This document shows, one piece after another, positions 52,865 to 62,827 of a stretch of DNA of 64,000 nucleotides. Under the pieces are notes generated by a model that was given only the letters and a program-made list of their open reading frames with translations, searched no databases and had not been told where the DNA came from. This DNA is from Pantoea piersonii (lineage in GTDB: Bacteria; Pseudomonadota; Gammaproteobacteria; Enterobacterales; Enterobacteriaceae), in the NCBI RefSeq assembly GCF_003612015.1, contig NZ_RARB01000004.1:248001-312000 (forward strand), read 5' to 3'. The position numbers were made by a program, and so were the translations under genes. Positions within the stretch are counted from its first letter, which is position 1; each line of letters starts with the position of its first letter.

Positions 52865-52885
52865 CAGCAGCAGGCGGCCTGATGC

Positions 52886-54553
52886 TTACTTGGTAATACG
52901 CTTGTACTTGATACGTTTTGGCTCCAGCGCATCCGCGCCGAGCGTGCGTTTCTTGTACTCTTCGTATTCGCTGAAGTTGCCTTCGAAGAACTCCACCTTG
53001 CCCTCATCCTGATAGTCGAGGATATGGGTGGCGATACGGTCGAGGAACCAGCGGTCGTGCGAGATCACCATGGCGCAGCCCGGGAACTCAAGCAGGGCGT
53101 TTTCCAGCGCGCGCAGGGTTTCTACGTCCAGGTCGTTGGTTGGTTCGTCAAGCAGTAACAGGTTGCCGCCGACCTGCAGCAGCTTCGCCAGATGCAGACG
53201 ACCGCGCTCGCCGCCGGAGAGTTCGCCGACGCGTTTGCCCTGATCGGTGCCTTTGAAGTTAAAGCGGCCGACATAGGCGCGGCTCGGCATTTCGAAGCTG
53301 CCGATGCGCATAATATCGAGACCGCCGGAAACCTCTTCCCAGACGGTTTTGCTGTTATCCATCGAGTCGCGGAACTGATCGACCGACGCCAGCTTCACGG
53401 TTTCGCCCAGCTCGATGCTGCCGGAATCAGGCTGTTCCTGACCGGTCATCATGCGGAACAGGGTCGATTTACCTGCGCCGTTAGGGCCGATAATCCCGAC
53501 GATAGCGCCTTTCGGCACGGAGAAGGAGAGATCGTCGATCAGCACGCGGTCGCCGTAGGATTTGGTCAGGTTTTTCACCTCAACCACTTTATCGCCCAGA
53601 CGCGGACCTGGCGGAATAAAGAGTTCGCTGGTCTCGTTACGTTTCTGATATTCGGTGCTGTTCAGCTCTTCAAAACGGGCCAGACGCGCTTTGCCTTTAG
53701 ACTGACGGCCTTTAGCGCCCTGACGCACCCACTCCAGCTCTTTCTCGATCGACTTACGACGCGCAGCTTCGGCAGAAGCTTCCTGTGCCAGACGCTGATC
53801 TTTTTGCTCCAGCCAGGAGGAGTAGTTGCCTTCCCACGGAATGCCTTCACCGCGGTCCAGCTCAAGGATCCAGCCCGCTACGTTGTCGAGGAAGTAACGG
53901 TCGTGGGTAATTGCCACAACGGTGCCTTCAAACTCGTGCAGGAAGCGCTCCAGCCAGGCCACAGACTCGGCGTCCAGGTGGTTGGTCGGTTCGTCCAGCA
54001 GCAGCATATCCGGCTTTTCCAGCAGCAGGCGGCACATCGCCACGCGACGACGTTCGCCCCCGGAGAGGTTGCCGATTTTGGCATCCCAGTCCGGCAGACG
54101 CATCGCATCGGCGGCGCGCTCCAGCTGAGTTTCCAGGTTATGGCCGTCGTGCGCCTGGATAACCTCTTCGAGACGACCCTGTTCGGCCGCCAGCTTGTCG
54201 AAATCGGCGTCCGGCTCGGCGTAGAGCGCGTAAACCTCATCCAGACGCTTCAGCGCGCCGACCACTTCGGAGACGGCTTCTTCAATAGATTCGCGTACTG
54301 TCTGTTCCGGGTTGAGCTGCGGCTCCTGCGGCAGATAACCCACTTTGATGCCCGGCTGCGGACGCGCTTCCCCTTCGATATCTTTGTCGATGCCCGCCAT
54401 GATACGCAGCAGCGTTGATTTACCCGCGCCGTTCAGGCCAAGCACGCCGATTTTCGCGCCCGGGAAAAAGCTGAGGGAGATGTTCTTCAGAATATGACGC
54501 TTCGGCGGTACCACTTTACCGACGCGATGCATGCTATAGACGAATTGAGCCAC
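52886..54553 (-). CDS. ettA: Energy-dependent translational throttle ABC-F protein
   Basis: A 555-residue ABC-F ATPase with two nucleotide-binding domains: Walker A GLNGAGKST and GPNGAGKST, signatures LSGGERRRVAMCR and LSGGERGRLHLAK, and the interdomain arm containing RQSKGKARLARFEEL. EttA binds the ribosomal E site and gates translation according to the ATP:ADP ratio. Same strand as the deoR homologue upstream. Confidence 0.97.
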   Translation of the reverse strand: MAQFVYSMHRVGKVVPPKRHILKNISLSFFPGAKIGVLGLNGAGKSTLLRIMAGIDKDIEGEARPQPGIKVGYLPQEPQLNPEQTVRESIEEAVSEVVGALKRLDEVYALYAEPDADFDKLAAEQGRLEEVIQAHDGHNLETQLERAADAMRLPDWDAKIGNLSGGERRRVAMCRLLLEKPDMLLLDEPTNHLDAESVAWLERFLHEFEGTVVAITHDRYFLDNVAGWILELDRGEGIPWEGNYSSWLEQKDQRLAQEASAEAARRKSIEKELEWVRQGAKGRQSKGKARLARFEELNSTEYQKRNETSELFIPPGPRLGDKVVEVKNLTKSYGDRVLIDDLSFSVPKGAIVGIIGPNGAGKSTLFRMMTGQEQPDSGSIELGETVKLASVDQFRDSMDNSKTVWEEVSGGLDIMRIGSFEMPSRAYVGRFNFKGTDQGKRVGELSGGERGRLHLAKLLQVGGNLLLLDEPTNDLDVETLRALENALLEFPGCAMVISHDRWFLDRIATHILDYQDEGKVEFFEGNFSEYEEYKKRTLGADALEPKRIKYKRITK

Positions 54554-54686
54554 GTTGTAATGAGCCTCTGATTCTGGTGGGTGAATTAGTGACGAAGTTT
54601 AGCCTTTTTGACTGGTTAATCCCAGCCGCGCGCCGGGATTATTCCGGGCGCGCCAGCTTGTTACGCGTAAAGAGAAAAAGGCGAGC

Positions 54687-55460
54687 TCAGGCTGAATCGG
54701 GCAGACGCAGCGGCAGCGGCTGCTGCGCCAGCCACTCCGCCAGCGCTTTGTCCGGCGCGCTGTCGCTCACCAGCAGGTCGAAGCGGTGCAGCTCGCCGAT
54801 GCGAGCGGGCAGCACCTTGCCGAATTTGCTGCTGTCCGCCACCAGGATTCGCTGACGCGCGCGCAGCATCGCATGGTGCTTCATCGCCAGCTCGTTGAGG
54901 TTGTAACAGGTCGCGCCCTGATCTTTGTCGATGCCCGCCGCCGAGATAAACGCCAGCGACGGGCAAAGATCGTCAAGGATCGTGTGCGCCCCGATCGGCG
55001 TGAACAGGGCGTTATCGACGTGAAACTCGCCGCCGCTCAGAATAACGTTGCAGGCCGGTTTCTCTTTTAAGGCCAGAAAGGTATTCATGGCGCAGCAGAC
55101 AGCGGTGAAGGGCAGATCGTCAGGCAGGGCGTCAATGATATAGGGAATGGTGGTACCGCAGTCGAAAAAGACCGTATCGTTCTCGCCAATCAGGCTGGCG
55201 GCAGTCTGCGCCAGACGCTGCTTTTTCGCCGCGTTCTGGCCATGCTGGTCAGAGACAAAATAGTGCCCGACATGATTTTTCGGATCGCTGACGATGTAGC
55301 CGCCCAGCAGCACCACGGCCGATGCCGGTTCGCTCAGATCGCGTCGAATGGTCATCTCTGAGACGCCCAGCAGCTGCGCAGCATCTTTCAGATGTAGCTT
55401 GTCGGTACGTTTTAACGCCAGGGTCAGTTTCTGGATGCGTTCGTCGCGCCGGGTTTCCAT
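54687..55460 (-). CDS. deoR: DeoR family repressor, DeoR orthologue-like
   Basis: A 257-residue protein. The ATG at 55460 gives METRRDERIQKLTLALKR, the start of E. coli DeoR; an ATG at 55547 gives an unrelated extension. It has the HTH LKDAAQLLGVSEMTIRRDLS, the block SAVVLLGGYIV, the DeoR sugar-phosphate domain with FFDCGTTIPYII, and FTAVCCAMNTFLALKEKPAC. E. coli DeoR represses deoCABD and nupG and responds to deoxyribose-5-phosphate. No deo genes are in the window, so targets are unknown here. Confidence 0.87.
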   Translation of the reverse strand: METRRDERIQKLTLALKRTDKLHLKDAAQLLGVSEMTIRRDLSEPASAVVLLGGYIVSDPKNHVGHYFVSDQHGQNAAKKQRLAQTAASLIGENDTVFFDCGTTIPYIIDALPDDLPFTAVCCAMNTFLALKEKPACNVILSGGEFHVDNALFTPIGAHTILDDLCPSLAFISAAGIDKDQGATCYNLNELAMKHHAMLRARQRILVADSSKFGKVLPARIGELHRFDLLVSDSAPDKALAEWLAQQPLPLRLPDSA

Positions 55461-55763
55461 AGACGTCTCTGTTGTGGTTGATGGCCGAAAGGGATGCGAT
55501 GCAGGCGATCGGGCCGCTTCGCCGATAAACAGCGATAATTCTCGCAATTTTAATAAGTTGCGTGTTTAGTCTACTAAGCGATCAATCTTACCTGTAATAA
55601 GATCGCCTCGCAAACGCCGCCGTGCTCGCTCCCGCTTCGGGCTACTGTCATAAAAGTGTCATGTAAAACATTGGTTTATAGCGTAAAGCCTGCGCCCGCC
55701 GGGACGATAACCAGGGGGGATGCCGTCCGGCGTCTCACTTAATTATCTGCGGGTATCGGCTTT
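55461..55763. other. Intergenic region between divergent deoR and chemoreceptor genes
   Basis: About 300 bases with both promoters expected. No specific operator was recognised. Confidence 0.35.
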
Positions 55764-57356
55764 ATGAAGCTTAATCATTTCAAAATCGGTCAGCGACTGG
55801 GATTTCTCGCCACGCTGTTGTTGCTCGCCACCCTGCTGATGGGGCTGCGCGCCCTGCAGATCAACCTGCAGGCGTTGCATAATAATGAGGCGATAATGGC
55901 GCGTGAGATGCTCATCGCCGAGAGTATCGATACGGCGCGCAGCGCCCAGGTTCAGTTCAAAATTCAGGTCCAGGAGTGGAAAAACACGCTGCTGCGCGGG
56001 ACGCAGGGCGAGGAAGTCTTCAATAAATATAAAAACGCCTTTCTGCAAGAGAGCCGCCAGACCCAGACGCTGCTTACCAGGCTGAGCCACATCCAGGCGG
56101 CGCTTGGCATCGACGGCGCCAGCGTCGCGAAGACGCGCGAGGTGCATGCCGGGCTGGAACAGCGCTATCTGAGCGCGCTCAGCGACTATAACGTTCAGGA
56201 CGTCAACAGTGCAGGACGTGTCGATAAGCTGGTCACCGGCATCGACCGTGCGCCGACGCAGATGATCGATGGACTGGTTAACGACACGCTGCAGCGCGCA
56301 CAGGTGATGCATAAAGAGATTGAGAGCGATAACCTGGCGCACTATCACCAGACCCGGCTGCTGCTGCTGGCGGTTATGCTCTGCATTTTGCTGACGGGCG
56401 GCCTGGTGACGCTGTGGCTGATCAAAAGCATTACGCGACCGTTAAATCAGGCGATCGACATTGCCAAAACCGTGGCGTCGGGCGATCTGCGCGCCCATAT
56501 CGAGGTGTCGGGCCGTGACGAAACTGCGCAGCTGATGACGGCGCTGCGCGATATGAACCATAGCCTGACGCGGATTGTGACCGGCGTGCGTACCGGCACC
56601 GACGCTATCGCGCAGACCACCGAACAGGTCGCGCACGGCAGCCGCGAACTTTCATCGCGCAATGAGGCGCAGGCGAGCGCACTGGAGCAGACGGCGGCAT
56701 CAATGGAGCAGCTTACCTCCGTGGTGAAAAACAACGCCGGCAATGCACAGCACGCCAGCGATATCGCCCGTGAGGCGCGGCAGCGCGCCGGGGAGGGCGG
56801 CGAAGTGGTGGAAAAAGTGGTGGTAGCGATGGATGAGATCCATCAGTTCTCACGCGAAATCAACGAAATCGTCAGCGTTATCGACGGCATCGCCTTCCAG
56901 ACCAATATCCTGGCGCTCAACGCGGCGGTAGAAGCGGCGCGCGCCGGTAATGACGGTCGCGGCTTTGCGGTGGTGGCCTCGGAAGTGCGCGCGCTGGCGC
57001 AGCGTTCGGCCTCGGCGGCGCGTGATATCCGCACCCTGACCGATCGCTCCGTCAGCCTGATCTCGCAGGGCAATGCGCTGGTGAAAGGCGCTGGCGTCTC
57101 TATTCAGGAGATTATCGCCAGCGTCAAAGCGCTGGCCGCGCTGATGGAGGATATCTCGTCAGCCAGCGCCGAACAGAGCACCGGCATCGAGCAGGTCAAC
57201 CTCGCCGTTACGCATATGGATGCCGCCACGCAGCAGAACGCCACGCTGTCGCAACAGTCGGCACAGGCGGCGCGCGCGCTCAATCAGCAGGTCGGCGCGC
57301 TCATGGAGAACGTAAGCCTGTTCCAGCTTAACCTCAGCGAAACGCCGGTCGCTTAA
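55764..57356 (+). CDS. Methyl-accepting chemotaxis protein
   Basis: A 530-residue chemoreceptor: membrane helix 1 (about 12-30), periplasmic four-helix-bundle ligand domain (30-190), membrane helix 2 ([20 protein letters not shown]), a HAMP domain and a long cytoplasmic coiled coil with the conserved hairpin tip [20 protein letters not shown]. The C-terminal NWETF-type CheR/CheB tether is missing (ends NLSETPVA). Ligand unknown. Not part of this neighbourhood in E. coli. Confidence 0.93.
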   Translation: MKLNHFKIGQRLGFLATLLLLATLLMGLRALQINLQALHNNEAIMAREMLIAESIDTARSAQVQFKIQVQEWKNTLLRGTQGEEVFNKYKNAFLQESRQTQTLLTRLSHIQAALGIDGASVAKTREVHAGLEQRYLSALSDYNVQDVNSAGRVDKLVTGIDRAPTQMIDGLVNDTLQRAQVMHKEIESDNLAHYHQTRLLLLAVMLCILLTGGLVTLWLIKSITRPLNQAIDIAKTVASGDLRAHIEVSGRDETAQLMTALRDMNHSLTRIVTGVRTGTDAIAQTTEQVAHGSRELSSRNEAQASALEQTAASMEQLTSVVKNNAGNAQHASDIAREARQRAGEGGEVVEKVVVAMDEIHQFSREINEIVSVIDGIAFQTNILALNAAVEAARAGNDGRGFAVVASEVRALAQRSASAARDIRTLTDRSVSLISQGNALVKGAGVSIQEIIASVKALAALMEDISSASAEQSTGIEQVNLAVTHMDAATQQNATLSQQSAQAARALNQQVGALMENVSLFQLNLSETPVA

Positions 57357-57361
57357 GCGAT

Positions 57362-57384
57362 GGCTCCCGCGTCCAGCGGGAGCC
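57362..57384 (+). terminator. Hairpin after the chemoreceptor gene
   Basis: GGCTCCCGC / GCGGGAGCC 9-bp perfect stem with a GTCCA loop six bases after the stop. It has no T tract, so it may act as an mRNA-stabilising or Rho-assisted end. Confidence 0.5.
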
Positions 57385-57530
57385 AGCACCATCCTTACGA
57401 CGCCTCTTTAGCCTGCATTGCGCTTCGCGCTGCGTAAATTTTGTGAAGAACATGGCAAGAGCCGGTTCCCCTGGTTAGCATGAAGAATGCCTGGCACGCA
57501 GCCGGAGAGCAGCAACATGAGGAGATTTTC

Positions 57531-59450
57531 GTGGAGAAGTGGCGTAACTGGATGATAGGGATCTGTCTGGCCGGAGCGGCCAGCAGCGCGTGGGCAGACT
57601 CGCTGGATCAGCAGCGACAGCGTTATCAGGAGATCAAACAGGCGTGGGACAGCAACCAGATGGCGACGGTGGAGCAGTTGCTGCCGACGCTGCAGGATTA
57701 TCCTTTATACCCTTATTTGCAGTACCGCCTGCTGGCACAGGACCTCGACCAGGAAACGCCGCTCGCCGTTAAAAACTTTATTCAGCAATACCCGACGCTG
57801 CCACCGGCGCGCTCGCTGAAAACCCGCTTCGTCAACGTGCTGGCGCACCGCCAGGACTGGCAGGGCATTCTGAGCTTTAGCCCGGAAGCGCCAGGCCCGG
57901 TACAGGCGCGCTGCAACTGGCTCTACGCCAAATGGGCGACGGGCGCGCAGCAGCAGGCGTTTGAGGGCGCGAAGGAGATCTGGCTGCGCGGCACCTCCTT
58001 GCCCAACGATTGCGATCGTCTCTTCTCCGTCTGGCAATCTTCCGGCCAGATGTCGCCGATTACCGTACTGGAGCGCATACGCCTGGCGATGAAGGCGGGC
58101 AACGACAGCCTGGTGAGCTTCCTGGCAAAAACCCTGCCGGAGGATTACCAGACCATCGCTAACGGCGTGCTTGCTCTGCAGAACGATCCGCAGACGGTGG
58201 TGACGTTCGCGCAGTCCGTCGGCCCGACCGATTTTACCCGCCAGGCGACGATTTACGCCTTTACCCGCGTCGCGCGCGCCGATATGGAGAACGCGCGCAG
58301 CATGATCCCGCTGCTGGTGCGCGGGCAGAAGATGGAGGCAGACGACGAGCAGGCGCTGAAAGAGATTGTGGTCTGGCGCATGATGGGCTCCGATTTAACC
58401 TCGGAGCAGGCGCGCTGGCGTGATGCGGTGATCATGAACAGCCAGTCGACGTCGCTGGTTGAACGGCGCGTGCGTCTGGCACTGTCGCAAAACGATCGCC
58501 GCGGCCTGAATACCTGGATCGCGCGACTGCCACTCGAGGCGAAAGAGAAAGATGAGTGGCAATACTGGCAGGCCGATCTGCTCTACGCTCAGGGGCGTAA
58601 AGAGGAGGCCGACGAGATCCTGCATAAACTGATGCAGGCGCGCGGCTTCTATCCCATGGTGGCGGCGCAGCGGCTGGGCGTGAAATATCCGATGCAGATC
58701 GACGAAGCGCCGAAGCCGGACAGCGCGACGGTGCAGGGACCGGAGCTGGCGCGCGTGCGTGAGCTGATGTTCTGGGGGCTGGATAACCTGGCGCGCAGCG
58801 AGTGGGCCAATCTGATCGCCAGCAAGAGCCGCACGCAGCAGCAGATGCTGGCGCGCTACGCCAACGAGCAGGACTGGTGGGATCTCAGCGTGCAGGCGAC
58901 GATTACGGCGAAGATGTGGGACAGCCTGAAAGAGCGCTTCCCGCTGGCGTGGGAGAGCTTCTATAAGAGCAACACTCGCGACAAAGGCATTGCGCCGAGC
59001 TACGCCATGGCGATCTCGCGCCAGGAGAGCGCCTGGAATCCGAAAGCGCGTTCCCCGGTCGGTGCCAGCGGTCTGATGCAGGTGATGCCGGCGACGGCGG
59101 CGCATACCGTGAAGATGTACAATATTCCCGGCTATATGAACAGCAATCAGCTGCTGGATCCGCAGACCAATATCCAGATAGGCACGCAATATCTGGAGTA
59201 TGTCTATCAGCAGTTCGGGCAGAACCGCATTTTCGCCTCCGCGGCTTACAATGCGGGACCGGGACGCGTGCGCAGCTGGCAGAACGTCAGCGCGGGTAAT
59301 CTCGATGCGGTCGCCTTTATCGAAACCATTCCCTTCTCAGAAACGCGCGGCTACGTGAAGAACGTGCTGGCCTACGACGCCTACTATCGCCATTTTATGG
59401 GCGAGCCGGATAAGGTGCTGTCGGACAGCGAGTGGAACCGCCGCTACTAG
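57531..59450 (+). CDS. slt: Soluble lytic murein transglycosylase Slt70
   Basis: A 639-residue enzyme starting at GTG 57531, preceded by GGAG; this start gives EKWRNWMIGICLAGAASSAWA, a signal peptide cut before DSLDQQR as in E. coli. An all-helical superhelical domain precedes the C-terminal goose-lysozyme-like domain with the catalytic Glu in RQESAWNPKARSPVGASGLM. Cleaves peptidoglycan with formation of 1,6-anhydro-muropeptides. Confidence 0.97.
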   Translation: MEKWRNWMIGICLAGAASSAWADSLDQQRQRYQEIKQAWDSNQMATVEQLLPTLQDYPLYPYLQYRLLAQDLDQETPLAVKNFIQQYPTLPPARSLKTRFVNVLAHRQDWQGILSFSPEAPGPVQARCNWLYAKWATGAQQQAFEGAKEIWLRGTSLPNDCDRLFSVWQSSGQMSPITVLERIRLAMKAGNDSLVSFLAKTLPEDYQTIANGVLALQNDPQTVVTFAQSVGPTDFTRQATIYAFTRVARADMENARSMIPLLVRGQKMEADDEQALKEIVVWRMMGSDLTSEQARWRDAVIMNSQSTSLVERRVRLALSQNDRRGLNTWIARLPLEAKEKDEWQYWQADLLYAQGRKEEADEILHKLMQARGFYPMVAAQRLGVKYPMQIDEAPKPDSATVQGPELARVRELMFWGLDNLARSEWANLIASKSRTQQQMLARYANEQDWWDLSVQATITAKMWDSLKERFPLAWESFYKSNTRDKGIAPSYAMAISRQESAWNPKARSPVGASGLMQVMPATAAHTVKMYNIPGYMNSNQLLDPQTNIQIGTQYLEYVYQQFGQNRIFASAAYNAGPGRVRSWQNVSAGNLDAVAFIETIPFSETRGYVKNVLAYDAYYRHFMGEPDKVLSDSEWNRRY

Positions 59451-59460
59451 CGTGTTATGC

Positions 59461-59486
59461 TTCCGTACTCGCTAGTGAGTACGGAA
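59461..59486. promoter_or_regulatory. Trp operator in front of trpR
   Basis: TTCCGTACTC-GCTAGT-GAGTACGGAA has 10-bp arms and the GTACT..AGTAC half-sites of the trp operator consensus. It overlaps the region between slt and trpR and gives TrpR autoregulation. Confidence 0.85.
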
Positions 59487-59495
59487 GCCTGTTTT

Positions 59496-59843
59496 ATGAC
59501 GCAATCTCCCGCCCGGTCGGCGCAACATTCCCTTTCTGAAGATAACTGGCGGCGTTTTATCGCGCTGATGCAGCAGGCTTACGCCGATGACGTGGCGTTG
59601 CCTTTGCTGCAGCTGATGCTGACGGCCGATGAGCGCGAAGCGCTCGGTACACGCCTGCGCATCGTGGAAGAGTTAATGAACGGCACCATGAGCCAGCGAG
59701 AGCTGAAAAATGAACTGGGCGTCGGTATCGCGACGATCACGCGCGGCTCGAACAGTCTGAAAGAGGCGCCGCCTGAACTGCGGCGCTGGCTGGAGGCGCA
59801 TCTGGGACGCGCCGGGATCAACGCAGATAAAGCGGATGAGTAA
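59496..59843 (+). CDS. trpR: Trp operon repressor
   Basis: A 115-residue TrpR from the ATG at 59496, a little longer than the E. coli protein at the C-terminus. The HTH is [20 protein letters not shown], in which tryptophan-bound dimers contact the operator. It overlaps the convergent yjjX gene by 26 bases. Confidence 0.97.
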   Translation: MTQSPARSAQHSLSEDNWRRFIALMQQAYADDVALPLLQLMLTADEREALGTRLRIVEELMNGTMSQRELKNELGVGIATITRGSNSLKEAPPELRRWLEAHLGRAGINADKADE

Positions 59844-60336
59844 AAGGGCAGAGCGCCAGGATTAACGCCTGGTGATAAACGCTGGAGCGCGTCAGCAGGC
59901 CCTGCGTAAAGGCACCGATGGCGCCGCCTTTGTGTTTGATATTTTCCACGCCGGTCAGCCGCGCCATCTCATCGCCCAGCTCGCGCCCGGCGCGTAAGCC
60001 GGTCAGCACCACCTGCGGCAGCGTAAAGCTGGCGGAGCGCGACTCGCCGCGCCGTTCGGCATTTTCCACCACCATCCAGGCGAAAGCGCACTCCTCTTCA
60101 ATCCCGGCCTCAATCGCCACCCAGAAATCAGCCTCTGGTTCTGCCAGGCGCGCATTGGCGACGCGCTGACGTGCGCCGGTTCGCGTTTCCGCATCGCTCA
60201 GGGGCTGCGCCGCGACGCCGCTATCGACCTCGACCCCGCGAATATGGCAGGATCCTTCGCCGAAAACGTCGTTGAACGCCTGAGAGATTGCGCGAATTTT
60301 TGCCGGATTGATGGTGGCTGCGATAACCTGGTACAT
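59818..60336 (-). CDS. yjjX: Inosine/xanthosine triphosphatase
   Basis: A 172-residue YjjX, removing non-canonical purine triphosphates. Family segments are [20 protein letters not shown], the acidic [13 protein letters not shown] and [20 protein letters not shown]. Divergent from gpmB. Confidence 0.95.
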   Translation of the reverse strand: MYQVIAATINPAKIRAISQAFNDVFGEGSCHIRGVEVDSGVAAQPLSDAETRTGARQRVANARLAEPEADFWVAIEAGIEEECAFAWMVVENAERRGESRSASFTLPQVVLTGLRAGRELGDEMARLTGVENIKHKGGAIGAFTQGLLTRSSVYHQALILALCPFTHPLYLR

Positions 60337-60387
60337 AATCTATTGAACCCTTTAGGCAAATTTGTCGCAGTATAACGGAAACTCAGC

Positions 60388-61035
60388 ATGCTACAGGTCT
60401 ATCTTGTTCGTCACGGTGAAACGGTATGGAATGCGGAGCGCCGCATTCAGGGACAATCCGACAGTCCGCTGACGGAGAAAGGAGAGCAACAGGCCCATCA
60501 GGTGGGCGAGCGCGTTAAACATCTTGGCATTACCCATGTTATCGCCAGCGATCTGGGGCGCACGCAGCGCACCGCCGAGATCATCGCCGACGCCTGCGGC
60601 TGCGCGGTGACGCTGGAGCCGCGCCTGCGCGAGCTGAATATGGGCGTGCTGGAGAAGCGTCCGCTGGACGGGTTAACCGAAGAAGAGGAGCGCTGGCGCC
60701 GCACGCTGGTGGACGGCACCGAAAATGGCCGTATTCCGCAGGGCGAATCGATGGCGGAGATGGCGGCGCGCATGCACGAGGCGCTGAACGCCTGTCTGGC
60801 GCTCCCTGCTGGCAGCCGACCGCTGCTGGTGAGCCACGGTATGGCGCTTGGCGTGCTGATCAGCACTATCCTCGGCCTGCCGGCCCATGCGGAGCGTCGT
60901 CTGCGCCTGCGCAACTGCTCAATCTCGCGCGTCGATCATCAGCACAGCGCCTGGCTGGCGGAAGGCTGGGTGGTAGAGACGGCGGGTGATATATCGCATC
61001 TTGACGCGCCTGCGCTGGATGAGCTGCAGCGCTAA
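60388..61035 (+). CDS. gpmB: Phosphoglycerate mutase-like phosphatase GpmB
   Basis: A 215-residue histidine phosphatase with YLVRHGETVWNAERRIQGQS and the second catalytic histidine in PLLVSHGMALGVL. In E. coli its mutase activity is doubtful and phosphatase action is likelier. Order yjjX-gpmB-rob is conserved. Confidence 0.95.
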   Translation: MLQVYLVRHGETVWNAERRIQGQSDSPLTEKGEQQAHQVGERVKHLGITHVIASDLGRTQRTAEIIADACGCAVTLEPRLRELNMGVLEKRPLDGLTEEEERWRRTLVDGTENGRIPQGESMAEMAARMHEALNACLALPAGSRPLLVSHGMALGVLISTILGLPAHAERRLRLRNCSISRVDHQHSAWLAEGWVVETAGDISHLDAPALDELQR

Positions 61036-61040
61036 AGAAA

Positions 61041-61061
61041 AAGCCGTCGTGGCGACGGCTT
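61041..61061. terminator. Bidirectional terminator between gpmB and rob
   Basis: AAGCCGTCG / CGACGGCTT stem with a TGG loop. T-rich sequence follows on the minus strand and a shorter one on the plus strand. Confidence 0.8.
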
Positions 61062-61066
61062 AATGG

Positions 61067-61945
61067 TCAGTTCGCCTGCTGATGGCGAATCGGGATCAGG
61101 TATTCGCAGCGGATCTCTTTTGGTGGCTCGCTGCGCTTCTTGCCGCCGTGGGTAATGAAGCGTTCGATATCCTGACCCTGACGACGCGTCAGGCCGAGCG
61201 TCGGCATACAGGTGCCGTAGAGCAGCAGGATAAAGTCCTGTAGCTCGTTGCGCGGGCCGTTATAGGTGAACTGCACATAGTCGCCCGCTTCCAGCAGCAC
61301 GCTCTGGCCGGAGTGCAGGTTAACCGCCTGGTCGGACGGCACGGCGGTGGTGTAGAGGATCTCCTGCTCGTCATCCTTCTCCTGGCTGGCGCGTACCTGA
61401 TGCAGGCCATACAGCACCGGCGGAATGGTGTCGGTTTCCAGTAAAAACTGCTTCCAGAAATGGATACGCATTTCGTCGCGATAGCGTGAGATCTGCTCCA
61501 GAGTGCAGTTATAGCTTTGCGTTTGCCCCACCAGCACGGTTTCTGGCAGCGTGACGAAGGTCGACTCCGGCATGCTGTTGTCGTCGAGACGAATCGGCGG
61601 GCGAATGCCGAATGAATTCCATTCCGATGAACGGCGATACCACGCGGGCGTCTGGTTAAACTGCTTTTTAAAGGCGCGGGTAAAGGTTTGTTGTGAATCG
61701 AAACGGTATTGCAGAGCGATGTCCAGGATCGGGCGGCTGGTCAGGCGTAGCGCCACGGCCGCTTTAGACAGGCGACGGGCACGGATATAGGCACCGATTG
61801 CATGGCCTGTTACGTCTTTGAACATCCTCTGTAAATGCCATTTAGAATAACCCGCCTTCAGGGCAACATTGTCCAGTGAAAGGGGCTGATCCAAATGGCT
61901 CTCCAGCCAGACAAGCAAATCGCGAATGATACCGGCTTGGTCCAT
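61067..61945 (-). CDS. rob: AraC-family regulator Rob
   Basis: A 292-residue Rob. The N-terminal double HTH (AGIIRDLLVWLESHLDQPLS, then AGYSKWHLQRMFKDVTGHAI) binds marbox sites. The C-terminal GyrI-like domain senses small molecules. It activates efflux, stress and surface genes. Confidence 0.96.
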   Translation of the reverse strand: MDQAGIIRDLLVWLESHLDQPLSLDNVALKAGYSKWHLQRMFKDVTGHAIGAYIRARRLSKAAVALRLTSRPILDIALQYRFDSQQTFTRAFKKQFNQTPAWYRRSSEWNSFGIRPPIRLDDNSMPESTFVTLPETVLVGQTQSYNCTLEQISRYRDEMRIHFWKQFLLETDTIPPVLYGLHQVRASQEKDDEQEILYTTAVPSDQAVNLHSGQSVLLEAGDYVQFTYNGPRNELQDFILLLYGTCMPTLGLTRRQGQDIERFITHGGKKRSEPPKEIRCEYLIPIRHQQAN

Positions 61946-62138
61946 AAAACATCCTCATACTCTCTGGGTGCGACTAACGCAGTCGCCGAATAATAGCACT
62001 AATTGCACATCTGGCGTGGGCAGTTTTGTTGGGAGATTGTGCCATGTCAATGTGGGATAAAACCGGTTCTGGTTTGGTCAACGCGGACAATTGCCAGTAC
62101 ATTACATGCTCGTCTATTAGGTTTGCAATGGTAACGCT

Positions 62139-62615
62139 ATGACAATATCTCGCTTTTTCGCTGCTTCATTCGCTACGCTGCTGCTGGCGTCCCCGGTTCT
62201 GGCCGAAGAGATCGGCTCGGTAGATACGGTGTTCAAGATGTTTGGCCCCGATCATAAGATCGTGGTGGAGGCGTTCGACGATCCCGACGTAAAAAATGTA
62301 ACCTGTTATATCAGCCGGGCAAAAACCGGCGGAATCAAAGGCGGCTTAGGACTGGCAGAGGATACCGCCGATGCGGCGATCTCCTGTCAGCAGGTGGGGC
62401 CGGTGGAGCTGAGCGACGCTATTGCTAACGGTAAGGCGCAGGGCGAAGTGGTGTTCAAGAAACGCACCTCGCTGGTGTTCAAAAAGCTGCAGGTGGTGCG
62501 CTTCTTCGATCAAAAACGCCATGCGCTGATCTACCTGAGCTATTCCGACAGGGTCGTTGAGGGGTCGCCGAAAAACGCGCTGAGCGCAGTGCCGATTATG
62601 CCGTGGCGGGAATAA
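62139..62615 (+). CDS. creA: Periplasmic protein CreA
   Basis: A 158-residue protein with a signal peptide ([17 protein letters not shown]) and the conserved [20 protein letters not shown] and [20 protein letters not shown]. Function unknown. In E. coli creBCD follow; here a terminator and arcA follow directly. Confidence 0.95.
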   Translation: MTISRFFAASFATLLLASPVLAEEIGSVDTVFKMFGPDHKIVVEAFDDPDVKNVTCYISRAKTGGIKGGLGLAEDTADAAISCQQVGPVELSDAIANGKAQGEVVFKKRTSLVFKKLQVVRFFDQKRHALIYLSYSDRVVEGSPKNALSAVPIMPWRE

Positions 62616-62616
62616 A

Positions 62617-62640
62617 AAACGCCCGTAAGGGCGTTTAATT
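62617..62640 (+). terminator. Terminator of creA
   Basis: AAACGCCC / GGGCGTTT stem with a GTAA loop, followed by AATT. Confidence 0.75.
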
Positions 62641-62675
62641 CCGAGCCTGCGTGAGACAGCTCGAGAAGCAACGCA

Positions 62676-62726
62676 GCGCGTCGGCCCGTTCAGGGGCGCA
62701 CCTCAGGGATGAGGTGCGTAGCCGCG
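62676..62726 (+). repeat. Dispersed 51-base palindrome-containing repeat, copy B
   Basis: Matches the minus strand of 12812-12862 at 41 of 51 positions, with the perfect core GGCGCACCTCAGGGATGAGG then T. It lies between convergent creA and arcA. Confidence 0.65.
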
Positions 62727-62827
62727 CGGACCAAACCGGCATGGATGCCGCTTTTTGCGTCTTTGCGATCGGGCCGTCTCACCCGCATTAGCGCGGTGTT
62801 CAACCAGCCCTGACTTCCGTTAAGGAA

